From Helianthus annuus (lineage: Eukaryota > Streptophyta > Magnoliopsida > Asterales > Asteraceae), in contig NC_035441.2 in NCBI RefSeq assembly GCF_002127325.2, forward strand, positions 149,276,140 to 149,340,139: a stretch of DNA of 64,000 bases, read 5' to 3'. This document shows, piece by piece, positions 47,000 through 59,129 of this stretch. Made by a program: the position numbers and the translations under genes. A model generated the notes under the pieces. That model was given only the letters and a program-made list of their open reading frames with translations. It did not search any database and was not told the origin of the DNA. The number at the start of each line of letters is the position of its first letter. The first letter of the stretch is position 1.

Positions 47000-49743
47000 T
47001 GATGAGGGAATTGTTGTTGTGATTTTGGCGCAATTTCTCTGCTCAGCCTTTTCTTATTGTAGTTTGGATCTTAATTTGGGTAACCCGGTAAACCTACACG
47101 GATCCTTGATATTCTTATTCCCTAATTTTATTTCTTACGCTCTCTCCTTTACAAAAACCTAAAAACCATTCTCCTCATCATGTTCTTCCGATTAAACTCT
47201 ACATTGGATCGAAACAAAGGTATGCAACCAAGCTTTTGATCTTGCACCTCTTGATTTTCTTAAAGGAAAAGTCAAGTCTTTTTTTTTTTTTTTTTTGCAA
47301 TTGCTTATGTAATCCTTTAATTTTGTAAGACATGTATTCAGTGTTTCATTGTTTCAAATATGGGTACTGTATCGGATTTCTATGTTGATTTTTGTGATTC
47401 AAATACACACCCTATATGGCCATCCATCTTTTGCTTCTCAGTATCTATCTTTTATTGGAAGGTAGGCTATTTATTCATGTATCTTATTGAATCACAAACC
47501 ATAGAATCTTTTTCCATTGAATGAAACATCGTGTGTCTTTTATTTTCCTTAGCATCCCTAATAATGGAGTTATAATTGTGGGTGTTTTATTTTTATCCAC
47601 AATCGCTGTTTGTCACCATTAATTAATATTTTTTACTCTATCGCAGGAATTAGCTTATACTTTTTGGTGTAGCTATCAGCAGGCGTTAGTTGTTGCCACG
47701 CTATGCAGGTATCGAACTATATAATTTTTATTATCACTTTGATTCACGGATAAGTTTAATGCATTTGAGATTTAGTAGAAAACAACATTGAAAGATACCA
47801 GGTATGTATAAGAGATAATAAGTATGTGCTAAAGGTATCATTTTAGTGTTCGTATCATATGTTGACCGTTAAAAGCTAGCCGAATGATCTTGATCCGCTG
47901 TCGAACCGGGACTCATTAGGCTGTAAAGTGAGGACCAAGGACCAGATCACATCTTTCGTCCTTCGCATTTGTCAAGATGGGTCGGATCAGATCGGAAACT
48001 GCTCGGGCTGTAGAATGTATGAGAGAGTATGGATAGAAGGTTTTGGGCTATACAATTATTATTTGCTAACAGTGACAGTTGGTGATGTACAGTCCGCTCG
48101 CTGTTATTGAAGTGTCTAATGTTTCAAAGATGTCGCCCAGTTACGCATTAGTTTTAGTCAAAAGATAAACTACTACTGATATTTATATTTGTCTTTGGAT
48201 CACTAATAATAAGTAGATGGTTTAAAATTTTAGACAGGTGATTCAACTCACCAACCAGAATCGACCAATATAAAATATTGGTTTTACTCCCAACCCGTTT
48301 TGACCCGCCCCTACTTCTTACCATGTTCCATGGTAGCCGAAGAAACATGACCCATTGCAACAGGTCCTAGAACAAGAATGGTTCGGTCGTCACATTCACC
48401 AAAGGAGGTCTGAGTCGAGAATGGAAGTGTTACATTCTTTGCAATGGTCATTCCCTTTTAATGATTTAGTTAATATATTAAAGGTTCTGACTTTTGTGTT
48501 TCCTGGACAGTATTTTCATCTAGATCATATGCCATCCGCAGAGAAACAAACGTTTTAACTTAAAAATGTTGTATTTGATTTGTGAGTTTTGGTTTGTTAT
48601 CTGTTGTTGTTGTTTTATATTTTGTGCATTGGATGTTATTACTGTTCTCACGATTATTGATGGATAGCAGTGGGTCACAGTGATGGTATTGCTGATGCAA
48701 TTTGTGCTTGAGTTATTGAGGTAATTGTGTTCTTCTTACTGATGTGTTTCATGCTTAAAATATTATATTATAGTAGGTATGGATTTCAAAGTATTTTACT
48801 TTTTACTTGTATACCCTAATACATAAAATACAAATTCGGTTTCTGTTTGTGTACCAGATGCACTAATTTTATTGTTTTTAGTATTTGTTGTGTAATTTTT
48901 AATTACCATAATACAACAACGCATGATCTCAAGATTAGGCGAACTTGAAAAGAAGGTTGATACATTCAAAACAACGCCATCAAAGATGCCTTACGAGAAA
49001 GAAGAATTGCGAAATGCTGCTGATTGCCGTGTGGATGCTTTAGAAGCTTAACTTATTGACTTAAATGATCTTGACTAGATGCATAAATGTCGAGAGTGCT
49101 CTGTATGCTTTCCAAGTAAGAAGAGTTAGAGAATTCTTTGAATTATTTGCAAAAGATCACTCAGAAACTTCAAGATTTGGTAATCCTTTTTTTTAAATGA
49201 TAAAGGTTAATGCATTATTGTTGCAATGTGGTCTCTAACTTCATATTTTCCTTTTGAATCTTTGTATTTTCAGGTATATGCAAGATTTTTTCCCCTTTTA
49301 AGTGCTTCAGTTCCTGCCGAAATAGTTTTGATGAGAAAGAGTTGATTTTAAGTTTGCTACAAGAGTGCAAACTATTCCTCTTGCTGAGTGGAATCATAAT
49401 GATATAGTCACCTTCTTCACTTCTTCATGAGTGGAACGTTGATTCCCCATATGTGAATTTGATATAGTTACCTAAGAATATGGTTTTATTCAATTTGACT
49501 AATGGTTTTTATTCATTACATTCCAGTTAAGCCATTATCTTGTATGTCCAACATATACGTTTATAACTATGAATTTATCATGTATAATCATCCCCGACTA
49601 ATGTTCTTCTGACAACCTATGAATTTATCATGTATAATCGTTCAAAACTTTCATGAGTTGATTAGAAATAATCAGTATTTACAATTAATAAATAATATCA
49701 TTTTCATTAATCAACCCGTGTAACACACGGGGCTATAACCTAG
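47000..49743 (+). mobile_element. Helitron ending at 49743 (left edge uncertain)
   Basis: The right end has hairpin CCCGTGT-AAC-ACACGGG (49714-49730 region), then GCTATAAC and CTAG at 49740-49743 followed by T. The body holds gene-like pieces in plus orientation, including an SFH-like exon and text resembling a promoter and leader at about 47150-47220, as expected of a gene-capturing Helitron. A 22-bp direct repeat with TATGAATTTATCATGTATAA starts at about 49567 and about 49616. The 5' TC terminus was not identified; 47000 is only a placeholder. Confidence 0.45.
48915..49050 (+). pseudogene. Exon of a Sec14/SFH-type phosphatidylinositol transfer protein
   Basis: The frame reads QQRMISRLGELEKKVDTF, then PSKMPYEKEELRNAADCRVD and ALEA, stop, LID. 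It matches the C-terminal tail of plant SFH proteins (Sec14 lipid transfer domain plus nodulin-like tail), where xxRxxELExKV...PSxMPxEKEELLNAAxxRVDALEAEL is typical. The TAA replaces the Glu codon expected after ALEA. The Sec14 lipid-binding domain itself is absent. Probably a captured fragment, as it lies in the Helitron ending at 49743. Confidence 0.65.
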
Positions 49744-50025
49744 TTTTATTACATAAACTATAAACATGTTTTGTTATATGCTATTCGCCTCAATTAATTA
49801 TTCACGCAAGTTGGGTGGCAAATATGTTTTTTTTTTTGGAGTTTCACTTGAAGTTAGAAAATATAAATCTTGTAGAATGGTATCTTTTCAATGTTTTGGT
49901 AAATATACTAGGGCATTTTCACTTAACTCTACATTGTGCTTATTGTTTATTATTGTTTCATTGTAGGTTTGAGGGGTGATGTTAGCATAATAAAGTTAGT
50001 GGACTATTTTTGTATTGGTTTTATA

Positions 50026-50179
50026 TGAGTGGCGGACCTAGAAAATTCATATAGGGGCAACGTTTCAAAAAAGGGGTAACGAAATCGAAAAAACGTCAAA
50101 TCTATCCAAAATTTACACCACCCTCGAAACGTCAAGGGGCAACGAACGCTACCCCTTCTTCTACTGTATATTCGCCCTG
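50026..50179. mobile_element. Tiny hAT-type MITE, 154 bp
   Basis: The ends TGAGTGGCGGACCTAG and ...ATATTCGCCCTG are partly inverted copies of hAT-type CAGTGGCGGACC termini. The flanks are GTTTTATA (50018-50025) and GTTTTATT (50180-50187), an 8-bp duplication with one change. Confidence 0.5.
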
Positions 50180-50479
50180 GTTTTATTATTTAGCTTATTT
50201 AGCTTTTTTTTGGAACCACAAACTTCATAAAACAACTGAACACCTATCCCTAGCAAGGAGCTAGAGAAGGCCAGACATATAACAAACAACAAGGAAAAAA
50301 CTTACAACAAAAATCATTTCCACCTATTCCAATCCATACTAAACTTTTTTGTTCTATTATTAATCCAGCAAAAGCTAACTGATTTTATCTCCCCCAAAAT
50401 GCTTTTCACATTCACAGTAGCATTGGAAAATATGACATTGTTCCCCAAGTTCTTGTAAGAGTCTTGTTATATGTTACTG

Positions 50480-51165
50480 CCAGCCAAGTTCTTGGTGTGT
50501 GATGAAGGGTTGCGATAACCCGTCTCCACAAACCATCTTCTTCTTTTTTGATCGCCACCACCATCTCGTAAGAAGCGCTAAGTTGGAATCTTTCTACGGA
50601 CAGACACCCAGCCCACCATTTTCATAGCAAGTCGAAATCTGGTCCCCGCCTCCCATGCCATTTTAGATTTGTTCTCATTACCTCCCCAAAAGAATCTACG
50701 TCGTTTCGCCTCCAATTCTTCAATTATTTTAACCGGTGCTTTATATAGCGAGAAGTAATAGTTCGGTAGACGCTATAATACCGACTTCACCAAAGTAAGC
50801 CTTTCACCTATGGAAAGTGAATTGGCTTTCCGAGACGAAAGCCTTTTATCAAAAATATCGAGCACCACTTACCAATGGCAAGGCCGGTTCATATCCGCTC
50901 CAACATTCAAGCCGAGGTAAACGAAAGGAATAACCCCATGCGAACAATGCGGATTATTTGCCTTAGCTGAACCCTCCATCTCTGAGACCCCAACTCCAAA
51001 AAGAGTAGATTTTTTCAGGTTAATATTTAGACCTAAAAGAAAAAAGAAACACCTCAGAAACCTTGCCAAACTGCAAGTATTATCCTCATTCTAGTCACCT
51101 ACAATTAGCGCATCGTCTGCAAAAAAGACCATTTTACCTCTGGTTTGGGGGTTATACGCAGCTCA
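50480..51165 (-). pseudogene. LINE-type reverse transcriptase relic
   Basis: Minus-strand frames, broken in places, read FLRCFFFLLGLNINLKKSTL, GVIPFVYLGLNVGADM, then RLTLVKSVL, NYYFSLYKAPVKIIEELEAK and RRRFFWGG. This order (SGLxxNxxKS, FxYLGxxxG, SIGxRLTLxKSVL, YYFSLFKAP, RRRFFWGG) is the C-terminal half of plant L1-type LINE RT. The catalytic YADD box is not seen; truncation at the 5' side is usual for LINEs. Sequence down to a T-rich stretch at about 50205 may be the 3' tail. Confidence 0.65.
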
Positions 51166-51528
51166 AACCAGGGGTAAAATGGTCATTTTTTGCCCTCTGC
51201 ATACGCCACGTATAGGCCTATACGCGAGGTATATAAAAGTTTTTTGTTTTTTTACAAACATATTTATACAATATGTATCGTTTTAGCGAAGTTTTATACA
51301 CTACTAGAAAAAAACACCTTTCTTGACATGCATTGCATGTCATAAAAGGGTCTTTATGACACGCAAATGCGAGTCGTTGATTGAGGAGTCATAAAATTAA
51401 CATGACATCATTTGTGTGTCATGTTTTTATGACACACATTTAATGACACACATTTAATGACACGCATTCATGACACACATTTAATGACACACATTTAATG
51501 ACACGCATTTATGACACACATTCATGAC

Positions 51529-52626
51529 CAGTGGCGGACCCAGGAATTTTTTGATGAGGGTGCGGAATATTTTTAAAAATTTTAGGCCCCTAGGTATATA
51601 AGTAAAAAAACCGGTTCGTATCGTGTCGGGTCGGGTCATGTAAAACAAACGAACATCAATCTAAATTTATATAATCATCAAAAACATGTCAAACCTTGTT
51701 ACAAACATAATTAAAACGTCGATGCCCTACGAGTTTTCATTTTTTGAAATCTATCCAAAACATTATCTAAAATTAAAATTCTTAAGCAATTATTTCTCTA
51801 TATAACATAAGTTTATCGCTCCATAACATAATGTTTCAAATTTAATTTTAATTTTCAACTATTCAAGCCCTAGAAATTATAACGTAAGTTGTAATCACCC
51901 TAAAAATATATAAACAACATAATCTAAAAATATATAAATAACATAATCACCCTAAAAATCATCTAAACAACCATAAACAACGTCAAAACACACAAAATTT
52001 CAAACCTATTTAACAACTTTATTACCCTTTTTTTTTCTCCTATAATATCAACCAAAGTCATCAAAATAACAAAGAAACTTACCCGTGTTCGGATTCCGGT
52101 TAGATTTGGTCAAACGACGGTGGTATGGTGGCTGATTATGGTGGTCGCCGGGTGCTGGACTGTTGTCGTTGGGTGATGTTGTTCGTTGTTGGTAGTGCAG
52201 GGACGCAAGAGAGAGAGAGCGGGAGAGAATTTCTAAAGGTTTTGGGCTTTAATTATTTTATTATAGTTTGAAATATTGTTGAGTTTGGTTAATGGGCTAA
52301 AACTTAGTGGGCTAACTAGTTAGGAATTATAAGTGGGTAAAGGTATGGGTATTTGGGTTTAGTTAGTTAGGTATTAAAAGTTATATAATTTAGGTAGTAT
52401 TTTTTTTAAATAGAAGTTTACTAAAAAAATATAAAATATAAATTGATAACACTTTTTACCTAAGGGGTGCGGACGAAAAATTTCAAGGGTGCGGTCGAAA
52501 AATTCCAAGGGGTGCGGACGAAAAATTCCAAGGGGTGCGGACGGGATTTTCGACGTAAATTAGCACTAATTCTTTTTTCCCCGGGGGTGCGCCGCCCACC
52601 TTAAGGTGGGCTTGGGTCCGCCCCTG
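51529..52626. mobile_element. Non-autonomous hAT element with 8-bp target duplication
   Basis: Ends CAGTGGCGGACCCAGGAA and TTGGGTCCGCCCCTG are inverted repeats of hAT type. TTCATGAC flanks both sides (51521-51528 and 52627-52634). The interior has no transposase. It holds three GGGGTGCGGACGAAAAATTCC units at about 52465-52540 and a GA-rich tract at about 52210. It is inserted in the left subterminal repeats of the CACTA element. Confidence 0.88.
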
Positions 52627-52971
52627 TTCATGACACTCATTTTATGACACCTTTTAGTGACACAAATTCATGACACTCATTTTATGACACTTTTTAATGA
52701 CACACGTTCATGACAAGCATTTATGACACATATGTATGACATTCATTTACGCGTGTCATGCTTTTAATTGTATAAATTTTTTTATAAAATTACTAATTTG
52801 CCTTGGATACATGTATAATAACAAAAACAATAAATCTTTTTCATAAAACAAATACACATATATATACCAAAACAATCCATTACATAATCATTTGTCAAGT
52901 ATACTACAAATATTTTAACGTTAACAAAAAAAGAATTGTTTGTCAATACATTATCACACCTAAAATACGAT

Positions 52972-54160
52972 TTATAACTTAAAAATAGAGTTAACCACAT
53001 AAGTCGACCAATCTTCACGAATGCCATCCATATCCGCAGCCGAGTATTCTTCTACTCATTTCCCCCCAACCTGAGACAACAATTAAATAAAATAAATCTT
53101 AAAAATCAGAATTTAATCCTAATATATGAATTTAAGCATTTGTTTGGATATATAAGTACATATTTCTCTAATATACAGACTAAAATATGCCTAAACTTAC
53201 ATTATCATTGTCAAGTATTTCAACTCCTTCGTAAGCTATCTCCTTCATGAACTTCATCACATAGTAGCCGCATTCAGTACCTCCTGGCTGACGTGGACAC
53301 TACCACAATTAAAAATATCAAGAAATGTGAAATCATTGCGATTTAAGTTTAAACTAAAGGGTGTCAATATTTACAATATCATTACAACCACAATTTACAT
53401 AAGGGATTAAGTGCTTACCCTAGCGTTAATCCATACGAGTTTAACCCTTATGTTGGCACCACTTTCTGAAGCATACACGGCCATTTCCCTGTAAAAAATC
53501 AAAATTATATCAAAGTATATTCCAACTCTTTTATCATCCATTATGATAATTTGTATTACTTACGTATCAATAATTTGCCTCAACTGCTCATCGACACTTC
53601 TAGGCCGTAAGGAATCAAGATAATAGCAAGTAGTTGTTTTCAGGTTTAGTACTGCCAACACCCAATGGTTTCTTCAAAATCCAAAATTCAATCAAAATAA
53701 ATTAAGATAATAGGCCTTTACGAATACTTATTTAAAAGGAAAATCAAACCCGGGGTTGTAGGGCAATAGGATGATGTCATTGCCCTTTCTTTTATACAAT
53801 CGATCTGCAACCGCTCTACTTGCATCCTCGATGTGTTTGGGTTTGCGTTGATCAGCCTGCGAAATTGCAGACGGGTTCATAAAACATATTCCACAATCAT
53901 GTATTTGCTCTTTCTTAATTTGCTCATACCGGAACCTGCAGTTAACATATAAACAGAATCAATAAATAATTTTGTTTTACGAACGGTAATTTATACTAGA
54001 TATAGGTACTTACATTATATAAGAAGTGATGAGAGCATCGGTCAGCTTGGTGAATGTAAAAACCGCTTCAGAATCATCACAATTTAAGTACATGTAACTA
54101 TCATGCCCAAATAGATCGTACTCACACTCTAGTAGGAGCAAATTAAGAAAGAGCAAAGAT
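52972..54160 (-). pseudogene. Ulp1-like C48 peptidase gene of the CACTA element
   Basis: Second-ORF Ulp1 domains are known from plant CACTA and Mutator elements; true Ulp1 proteases process SUMO. Six minus-strand exons join at GT-AG sites: up to 54014 (LLECEYDLFGHDSYMYLNCD), 53935-about 53750 (HDCGICFMNPSAISQADQ; KRKGNDIILLPYNPG), about 53670-53570 (HWVLAVLNLKTTTCYYLDS), about 53490-53421 (SESGANIRVKLVWINAR), 53300-53201 (QPGGTECGYYVMKFMKEIAY) and 53070-52972 (EEYSAADMDGIREDW). The catalytic His (HWVL), Asp (YYLDS) and Cys (ECGYYV) are all present in the expected order. One in-frame TGA lies early in the last exon, after the catalytic Cys. The 5' end is lost or further upstream, where a Helitron is inserted at 54290. 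Confidence 0.72.
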
Positions 54161-54289
54161 TGTTAAGCAACTACATAAGAGAATTAGCTCATAAAGGTAA
54201 AAACTAACTAATCAGGTAAAGGCACTTGCTATGTAAAAAAAAAGCATTTCAAAAGGTTTATTTAAGGGAAGTAAAAGCGGATTTAATTA

Positions 54290-55279
54290 TCTAATACTAA
54301 TAAAAAGGTATAGATAATGTCACATGGCATTCTCATACTAAACAAAGCCTACTTAAAACCATATGTGATTTTCTCCTTCAATTCACATTTATTATTATTA
54401 TTAATTATTTAATTAATTAATACAAAACAATAAAAAATTCCTTAATAACTTAATACTAATAAATATTTTATTGTTTACTTAGATATTAATTATTTAATTT
54501 TGACTTATCTAAAATATATAGTTAGTTATTAGTAACAATTCTACTTATAATAAACAATTTCATATAATGTCATTGTGACAACACCTTCTTATTCTTTAAA
54601 AAAGGATTTCTTTACAATAAATTATTATTTTATATTATAATAATAAAAGGTAAATAATAGGTTAATCTGATATTTGAAAACCGGTTTACTTCCATGTTTT
54701 GAAAACACTTTTAATGTTATTAGACCTATGTAACAAACGCGTTTAAGGATATAATATCTTCATACTAATTTTGATACAAGTCTATATTCACTGGATGTCC
54801 TAAATGGAGTTATATTTTTAGGCTTGCCATACCATTGATAATTAACAAAGGTCAATGTTCCAGTGACGTTATTAAGAAATATTCATTGAAAGAATAGTTT
54901 ATGTAACGAACTCGACTACAGGTCCTATCACTAGGTGACTAGGTTATTGAGGCACTCATATTATCCTCCGGAAGTAATAATAACACTTGAACATTTATCC
55001 CTAGATTTTGTTTAATACCGCCAAATAGAAAAAATTCATTTATATTGAAAAGAGATAGATTCCTCTCGCCCAATGTTTTGTCATGACGATAAATAAAAGT
55101 ATAGGACAATTTTTATGTAAAGTTGGTTTGTTTATAAGAGAATTGGTTTTTACACATGACCAACTGTTGCATCATCCGGTAAAGAATTCATTTATATAAA
55201 TTTACGAAGAGAATTCAAAATTAAATAATTTACAAATTTATATCCTTAAACCGTGTACTACACGGGTCTCATAATCTAG
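54290..55279 (+). mobile_element. Non-autonomous Helitron, 990 bp
   Basis: Starts TCTAATACTAATAAAAAGG after an A (54289). Ends with hairpin CCGTGTA-C-TACACGG, then GTCTCATAAT and CTAG (55276-55279) followed by T. No coding capacity; AT-rich. Inserted in the CACTA element just upstream of the Ulp1 gene. Confidence 0.75.
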
Positions 55280-55743
55280 TTACATAATAAAGTATTCAAG
55301 CAATTCATCAGATTATTACATAATAACTAGCCCCAAATGCAGCCCCAAATGCAGAGTGGACAATGCTTTAAACTTCTTTCATATATGTAAGGTTTCTAAT
55401 ATTTAAGTTTTTCGATTTCAAATCAGTAATATTTGCTATCTTTAAATTCATTATGGTTTTGTAAGACAATCTTGCTGCAACTCATATCCATTTTTGTCAA
55501 ACATGTTCTCATCTGAACCAACGATTAGTTTTTAAAAAATACCTTGTTCCGACCCAAGCTCATCATGACCCGAACCCATTCGGCCCACCCACTTTGCCAC
55601 GTATAATTTAGACTCAAACTTTCATGATTTCTATACACTAAACAACTAGCTTTTTACCATATAGGTGATGGGATAGCAATCTTTTCTTTTCTATATAAGT
55701 TACTGCTATATAGTGCTATGAAAAATACAAAGCTAGTTGAAAT

Positions 55744-56342
55744 CATAGTTATCAAAAGCGGTCGACTTTGGCACCTAGGCGATTTTTCTGGGCGAAGCGC
55801 ATTGAATGCTCTTCTACTTCCTAAGTATTTAGAGCGCTGATGATTGCTAATTAATCCCTATTTTTTAAAATTCGTGAATCCCTATTTTTCTGGGCAACCG
55901 ATTATATCACTAAATTATTAGCCTTTCCAAAAGAATATCACTAAAATATCAAGATCTAAGTTAGACCATGTGTAGTGGAAGACCCAAATAATGCCCCCAC
56001 CCTTTGGCGTTTTGCGCCATGTGGCAGCCCACTCAGCAATGGGGATTATGGGGCGTTTTTCATAAACGGGTGTAGTGGGATAATGCCCAATTAATGATTA
56101 CCCAATTATTATTTTTTTAAAATTAAAACTAATAAAAATTTATTAGATAAAAAAAGTTATATTGATAAAAAAATAAAAAAACGAAAAAAACAAATACAGA
56201 AATTATTGCTAAATAAAAAACTAATAATCTAAAGTCCGTATTTTTCACGGATTTGTTGTCTTACGCTTTTTTTGCGCCTTTCGCCTAGGCCCTAGGCCGA
56301 GCCTTAGCGCCTTGAGTGCATGTCGCGCCTTTGATAACTATG
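55744..56342. mobile_element. TIR element CATAGTTATCAAA, 599 bp (hAT-like)
   Basis: Starts CATAGTTATCAAAAGCGG and ends CGCCTTTGATAACTATG, with further GC-rich inverted similarity. The flanks GTTGAAAT (55736-55743) and GTTGAAAC (56343-56350) form an 8-bp duplication with one change. The interior includes a MITE-like piece with GTGTAGTGG words at about 55975 and 56073. Confidence 0.6.
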
Positions 56343-56529
56343 GTTGAAACGCCTATTAAAATTAGTAGTAACATTCTCTCAGGGTATACGAGGTCGATAC
56401 GGCAAAGCATGCGGGGAGGGGAATTGCCACGAGTGGAGGGTGACGCCATCACTATCTTTGCCGCGCGGGGAGGTCTTAAGCTGGGACTACTTGCTAATTG
56501 CGGGGAACAAGAGGTAGATGATGTAATGG

Positions 56530-56730
56530 TGGGGCCCACTATCTTTTAACCAATCATGCCTTTTTTTTTTCTTTTCTTTTTTTTTTAAAAAAATGGTTTG
56601 GTTGAAACCACCCCTAATGTTTTTGGGCAAGAGTGGTGTATTAAGAGGAGAATTGACATGGCACATCATGATTGGGTGGGTGAAAATTTCCCTCATCTCA
56701 TAAGGGGTGCACCCCCTTCGCCCTAATGAT
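56530..56730. repeat. MITE-like block (poly-T, GGTGGTTTCAACC and GGGGTGCACCCCC words)
   Basis: A T-rich run followed by GTTTGGTTGAAACCACCCC and, at about 56703, the palindromic GGGGTGCACCCCC. Looks like part of a small TIR element, but the ends are not defined. Confidence 0.35.
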
Positions 56731-57168
56731 AATTAAAAAAGCACCAGAGACATATGTGAACTTTGGATATCTTAACTATTTTCCAAACACAAAACAACAA
56801 TAAACAACTTCTTAGTTATATCAGCAAGTAAACAATGGCCAAAACTTTATACTCAAGTGCAAAGCATCCATTTTAAGAACACAACTAAACTAAAATTGTG
56901 ACACTAAATACATCCTCTAGGACGATGTTATGAGTGTATATCAGTGTTCATTACCTAAGTGTCCATTTAAAAAAAATATCATTGACTTTATCCATGAATT
57001 TAATGCAAAGAGTGTAAATCAAGGCTGACTCGTTAACAGAGCATTTCAAAAAATCATTTAACACAATCTTTATAAAAAAAATAAGCATCGGATTCATTTA
57101 CCTCTATGTTAAATAGAAGTCAGTTTGGTTGAAGCGTTTCATCGAGCAGTTGGTGTGCATCTTCAAAC

Positions 57169-57200
<32 letters not shown>

Positions 57201-57204
<4 letters not shown>

Positions 57205-58084
57205 GAGGTTCCAGCGTGAACAACCTCCCAAGAGTGAACAGCGTGAACAGATCTGGACCGTTGATTAATATGATCTTGATATTTGAAAGGGGTGGCATGA
57301 TTGTAATTAATAGGTTAGATTTTAATGTTTTATTAAAAGCAAAAGGGTAATAGTGTAATTAGCTTAAAATAGTCATTTAAATCAAAATGGAAGATTATTT
57401 CCATAATTAAAGATAATATCCCGTATCCCGTAATTTTCTATTTTATTGTTTGTGAAATTTTTTCATATCCCTTTAAAAGAAAATCAATAACGTATGTTGA
57501 GTTATCTAGTAGTATGGTTCCGAAGTACACATGTTTACTGGTTTATAAATATTTTGTATTTAAATGTTGATGTACACCAGTGTACATAGTGGTAATCAGA
57601 TGATATATGGCCTGTTTGTTTATTATTTTGGATATAAAGTTTACTGGTGTACACATGTGTATGTATATGTGAAAGCATGTGTACGATGTACACATGTGTA
57701 CGATAAGGTTATGTATAGTATACACATGTGTACTTAATTAAACTGCAAACTGAGTTGGGATGTACACATGCGTACGAGTTGATTTTTTTAATTATAATGA
57801 CTTTTTTTTTTTTTTTTGCAGAAAATTGGTTTACAACCAAGTAAGTGGATTAATGATGGAGTAAGTTATGATTTTGAAATTGTCAAAATTATCTACAAAT
57901 GTTGAAGAGATTTTGTAACTGAATATTCCTTTATTGTTAAGATTTTGAAATTAATATCAAAATAATTTAAATTGAATATTTATATAAAGTTACAATCTTA
58001 CCCTTCCTTTATGTATATGAAATCAATGGTTCAGATCAGTTCACGCGGTTCACGCTAGGAAATTTGTTCACGTTTGAACCTAAC

Positions 58085-58085
<1 letters not shown>
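57201..58085. mobile_element. TIR element lodged in a (TA)n tract
   Basis: About 65-bp imperfect terminal inverted repeats (GGTTCCAGCGTGAACAAC... against GGTTCAAACGTGAACAAA..., both reaching CAGATCTGGACCGTTGATT or its variant). TA microsatellite lies on both sides (57172-57200 and 58086-58125). No coding frame. The interior has a run of GTACACATGTGTAC palindromes. Resembles the (TA)n-flanked 'micron' type of MITE described in rice. Confidence 0.6.
57525..57780. repeat. Cluster of GTACACATGTGTAC palindromes
   Basis: At least six perfect or near-perfect copies (about 57526, 57571, 57652, 57688, 57720 and 57761) within 250 bp. Confidence 0.75.
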
Positions 58086-58125
<40 letters not shown>

Positions 58126-58127
<2 letters not shown>

Positions 58128-58589
58128 GAGAGTTCAAATGAGAATAATTTTTTTGTAAGAATAAAAAGAACAAGTTTTAAACCAATAGAAATGCTCCATT
58201 TAGTTCAATTAATATGTGTATTTAATGTTATTGAAAAGGGCATATGAGTAAATTTATAATTGTAGCTAATTAGCTAACTAATTAAACTTGTAACTTACTT
58301 TTAATTATACTTTTTTTCAAGCTAAAATAATTTATTGTGAATGACAATTTTCGACATGTGTAGGATAAATTTTGAATTGTGTATGATAAATTTAGATATG
58401 TGTAGGGTAAATTCCGGTAAGTGTAAGATATTGTAGGATAATTTTTGAAATGTGTAGGATAATATTTTTTTGCTTTATTAATAAGAGATAACATAATTAA
58501 TGGGAGGAGTTATAAACTATTTAATATTTTACCATTATGTCCTTTCTTCTTTTTCTTCTCACATCAAATTTCTTCTCAAATTAACCTTC

Positions 58590-58592
<3 letters not shown>
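58126..58592. mobile_element. Second TIR element lodged in (TA)n
   Basis: The left end GTGGAGAGTTCAAATGAGAA and the inverted right end GGGGAAGGTTAATTTGAGAA are imperfect inverted repeats. TA tracts lie at 58086-58125 and 58593-58636. The interior has about five units of TGTGTAGGATAAATTTT at about 58356-58470. Confidence 0.5.
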
Positions 58593-58639
<47 letters not shown>

Positions 58640-59129
58640 AGATGGCCATTGTGTATATATACATACACACATATGCATATTACAAAAGCTATTACATATA
58701 AACGCCAGTATATACATATAAATATATAATCAATACTAATACATATACATACAAACATATACATTAACACTAATACAAACCATAATGATAAACCGGATCA
58801 TAACCAAAAATATAAGGGAAAGATGGTTTGATTATACCTGATTCGCAATCGCAATAGCACCATACCAGTGGCTAAAGCAATGTTAGACGATTCGAGCGAT
58901 GACGTTGGGTCGCCTGGTGATGGTCGTTCGCGGCGGTAGCGGTTTCAATCAAATAGATGGTCAAGATGTGCGCATCGTGGGGAAAATCAGAATGGAAGAG
59001 TAAAACTAGGGGAAGGGGAATTAGGAAGCGGGAAACATCGGAGGGAGTTTCTATTTTGCATTTAAATGAATTCTTTAAATAAGTTTTGATAATGAGCTGT
59101 ATACATTGTTTTTTAATTCTTTCATTCAT

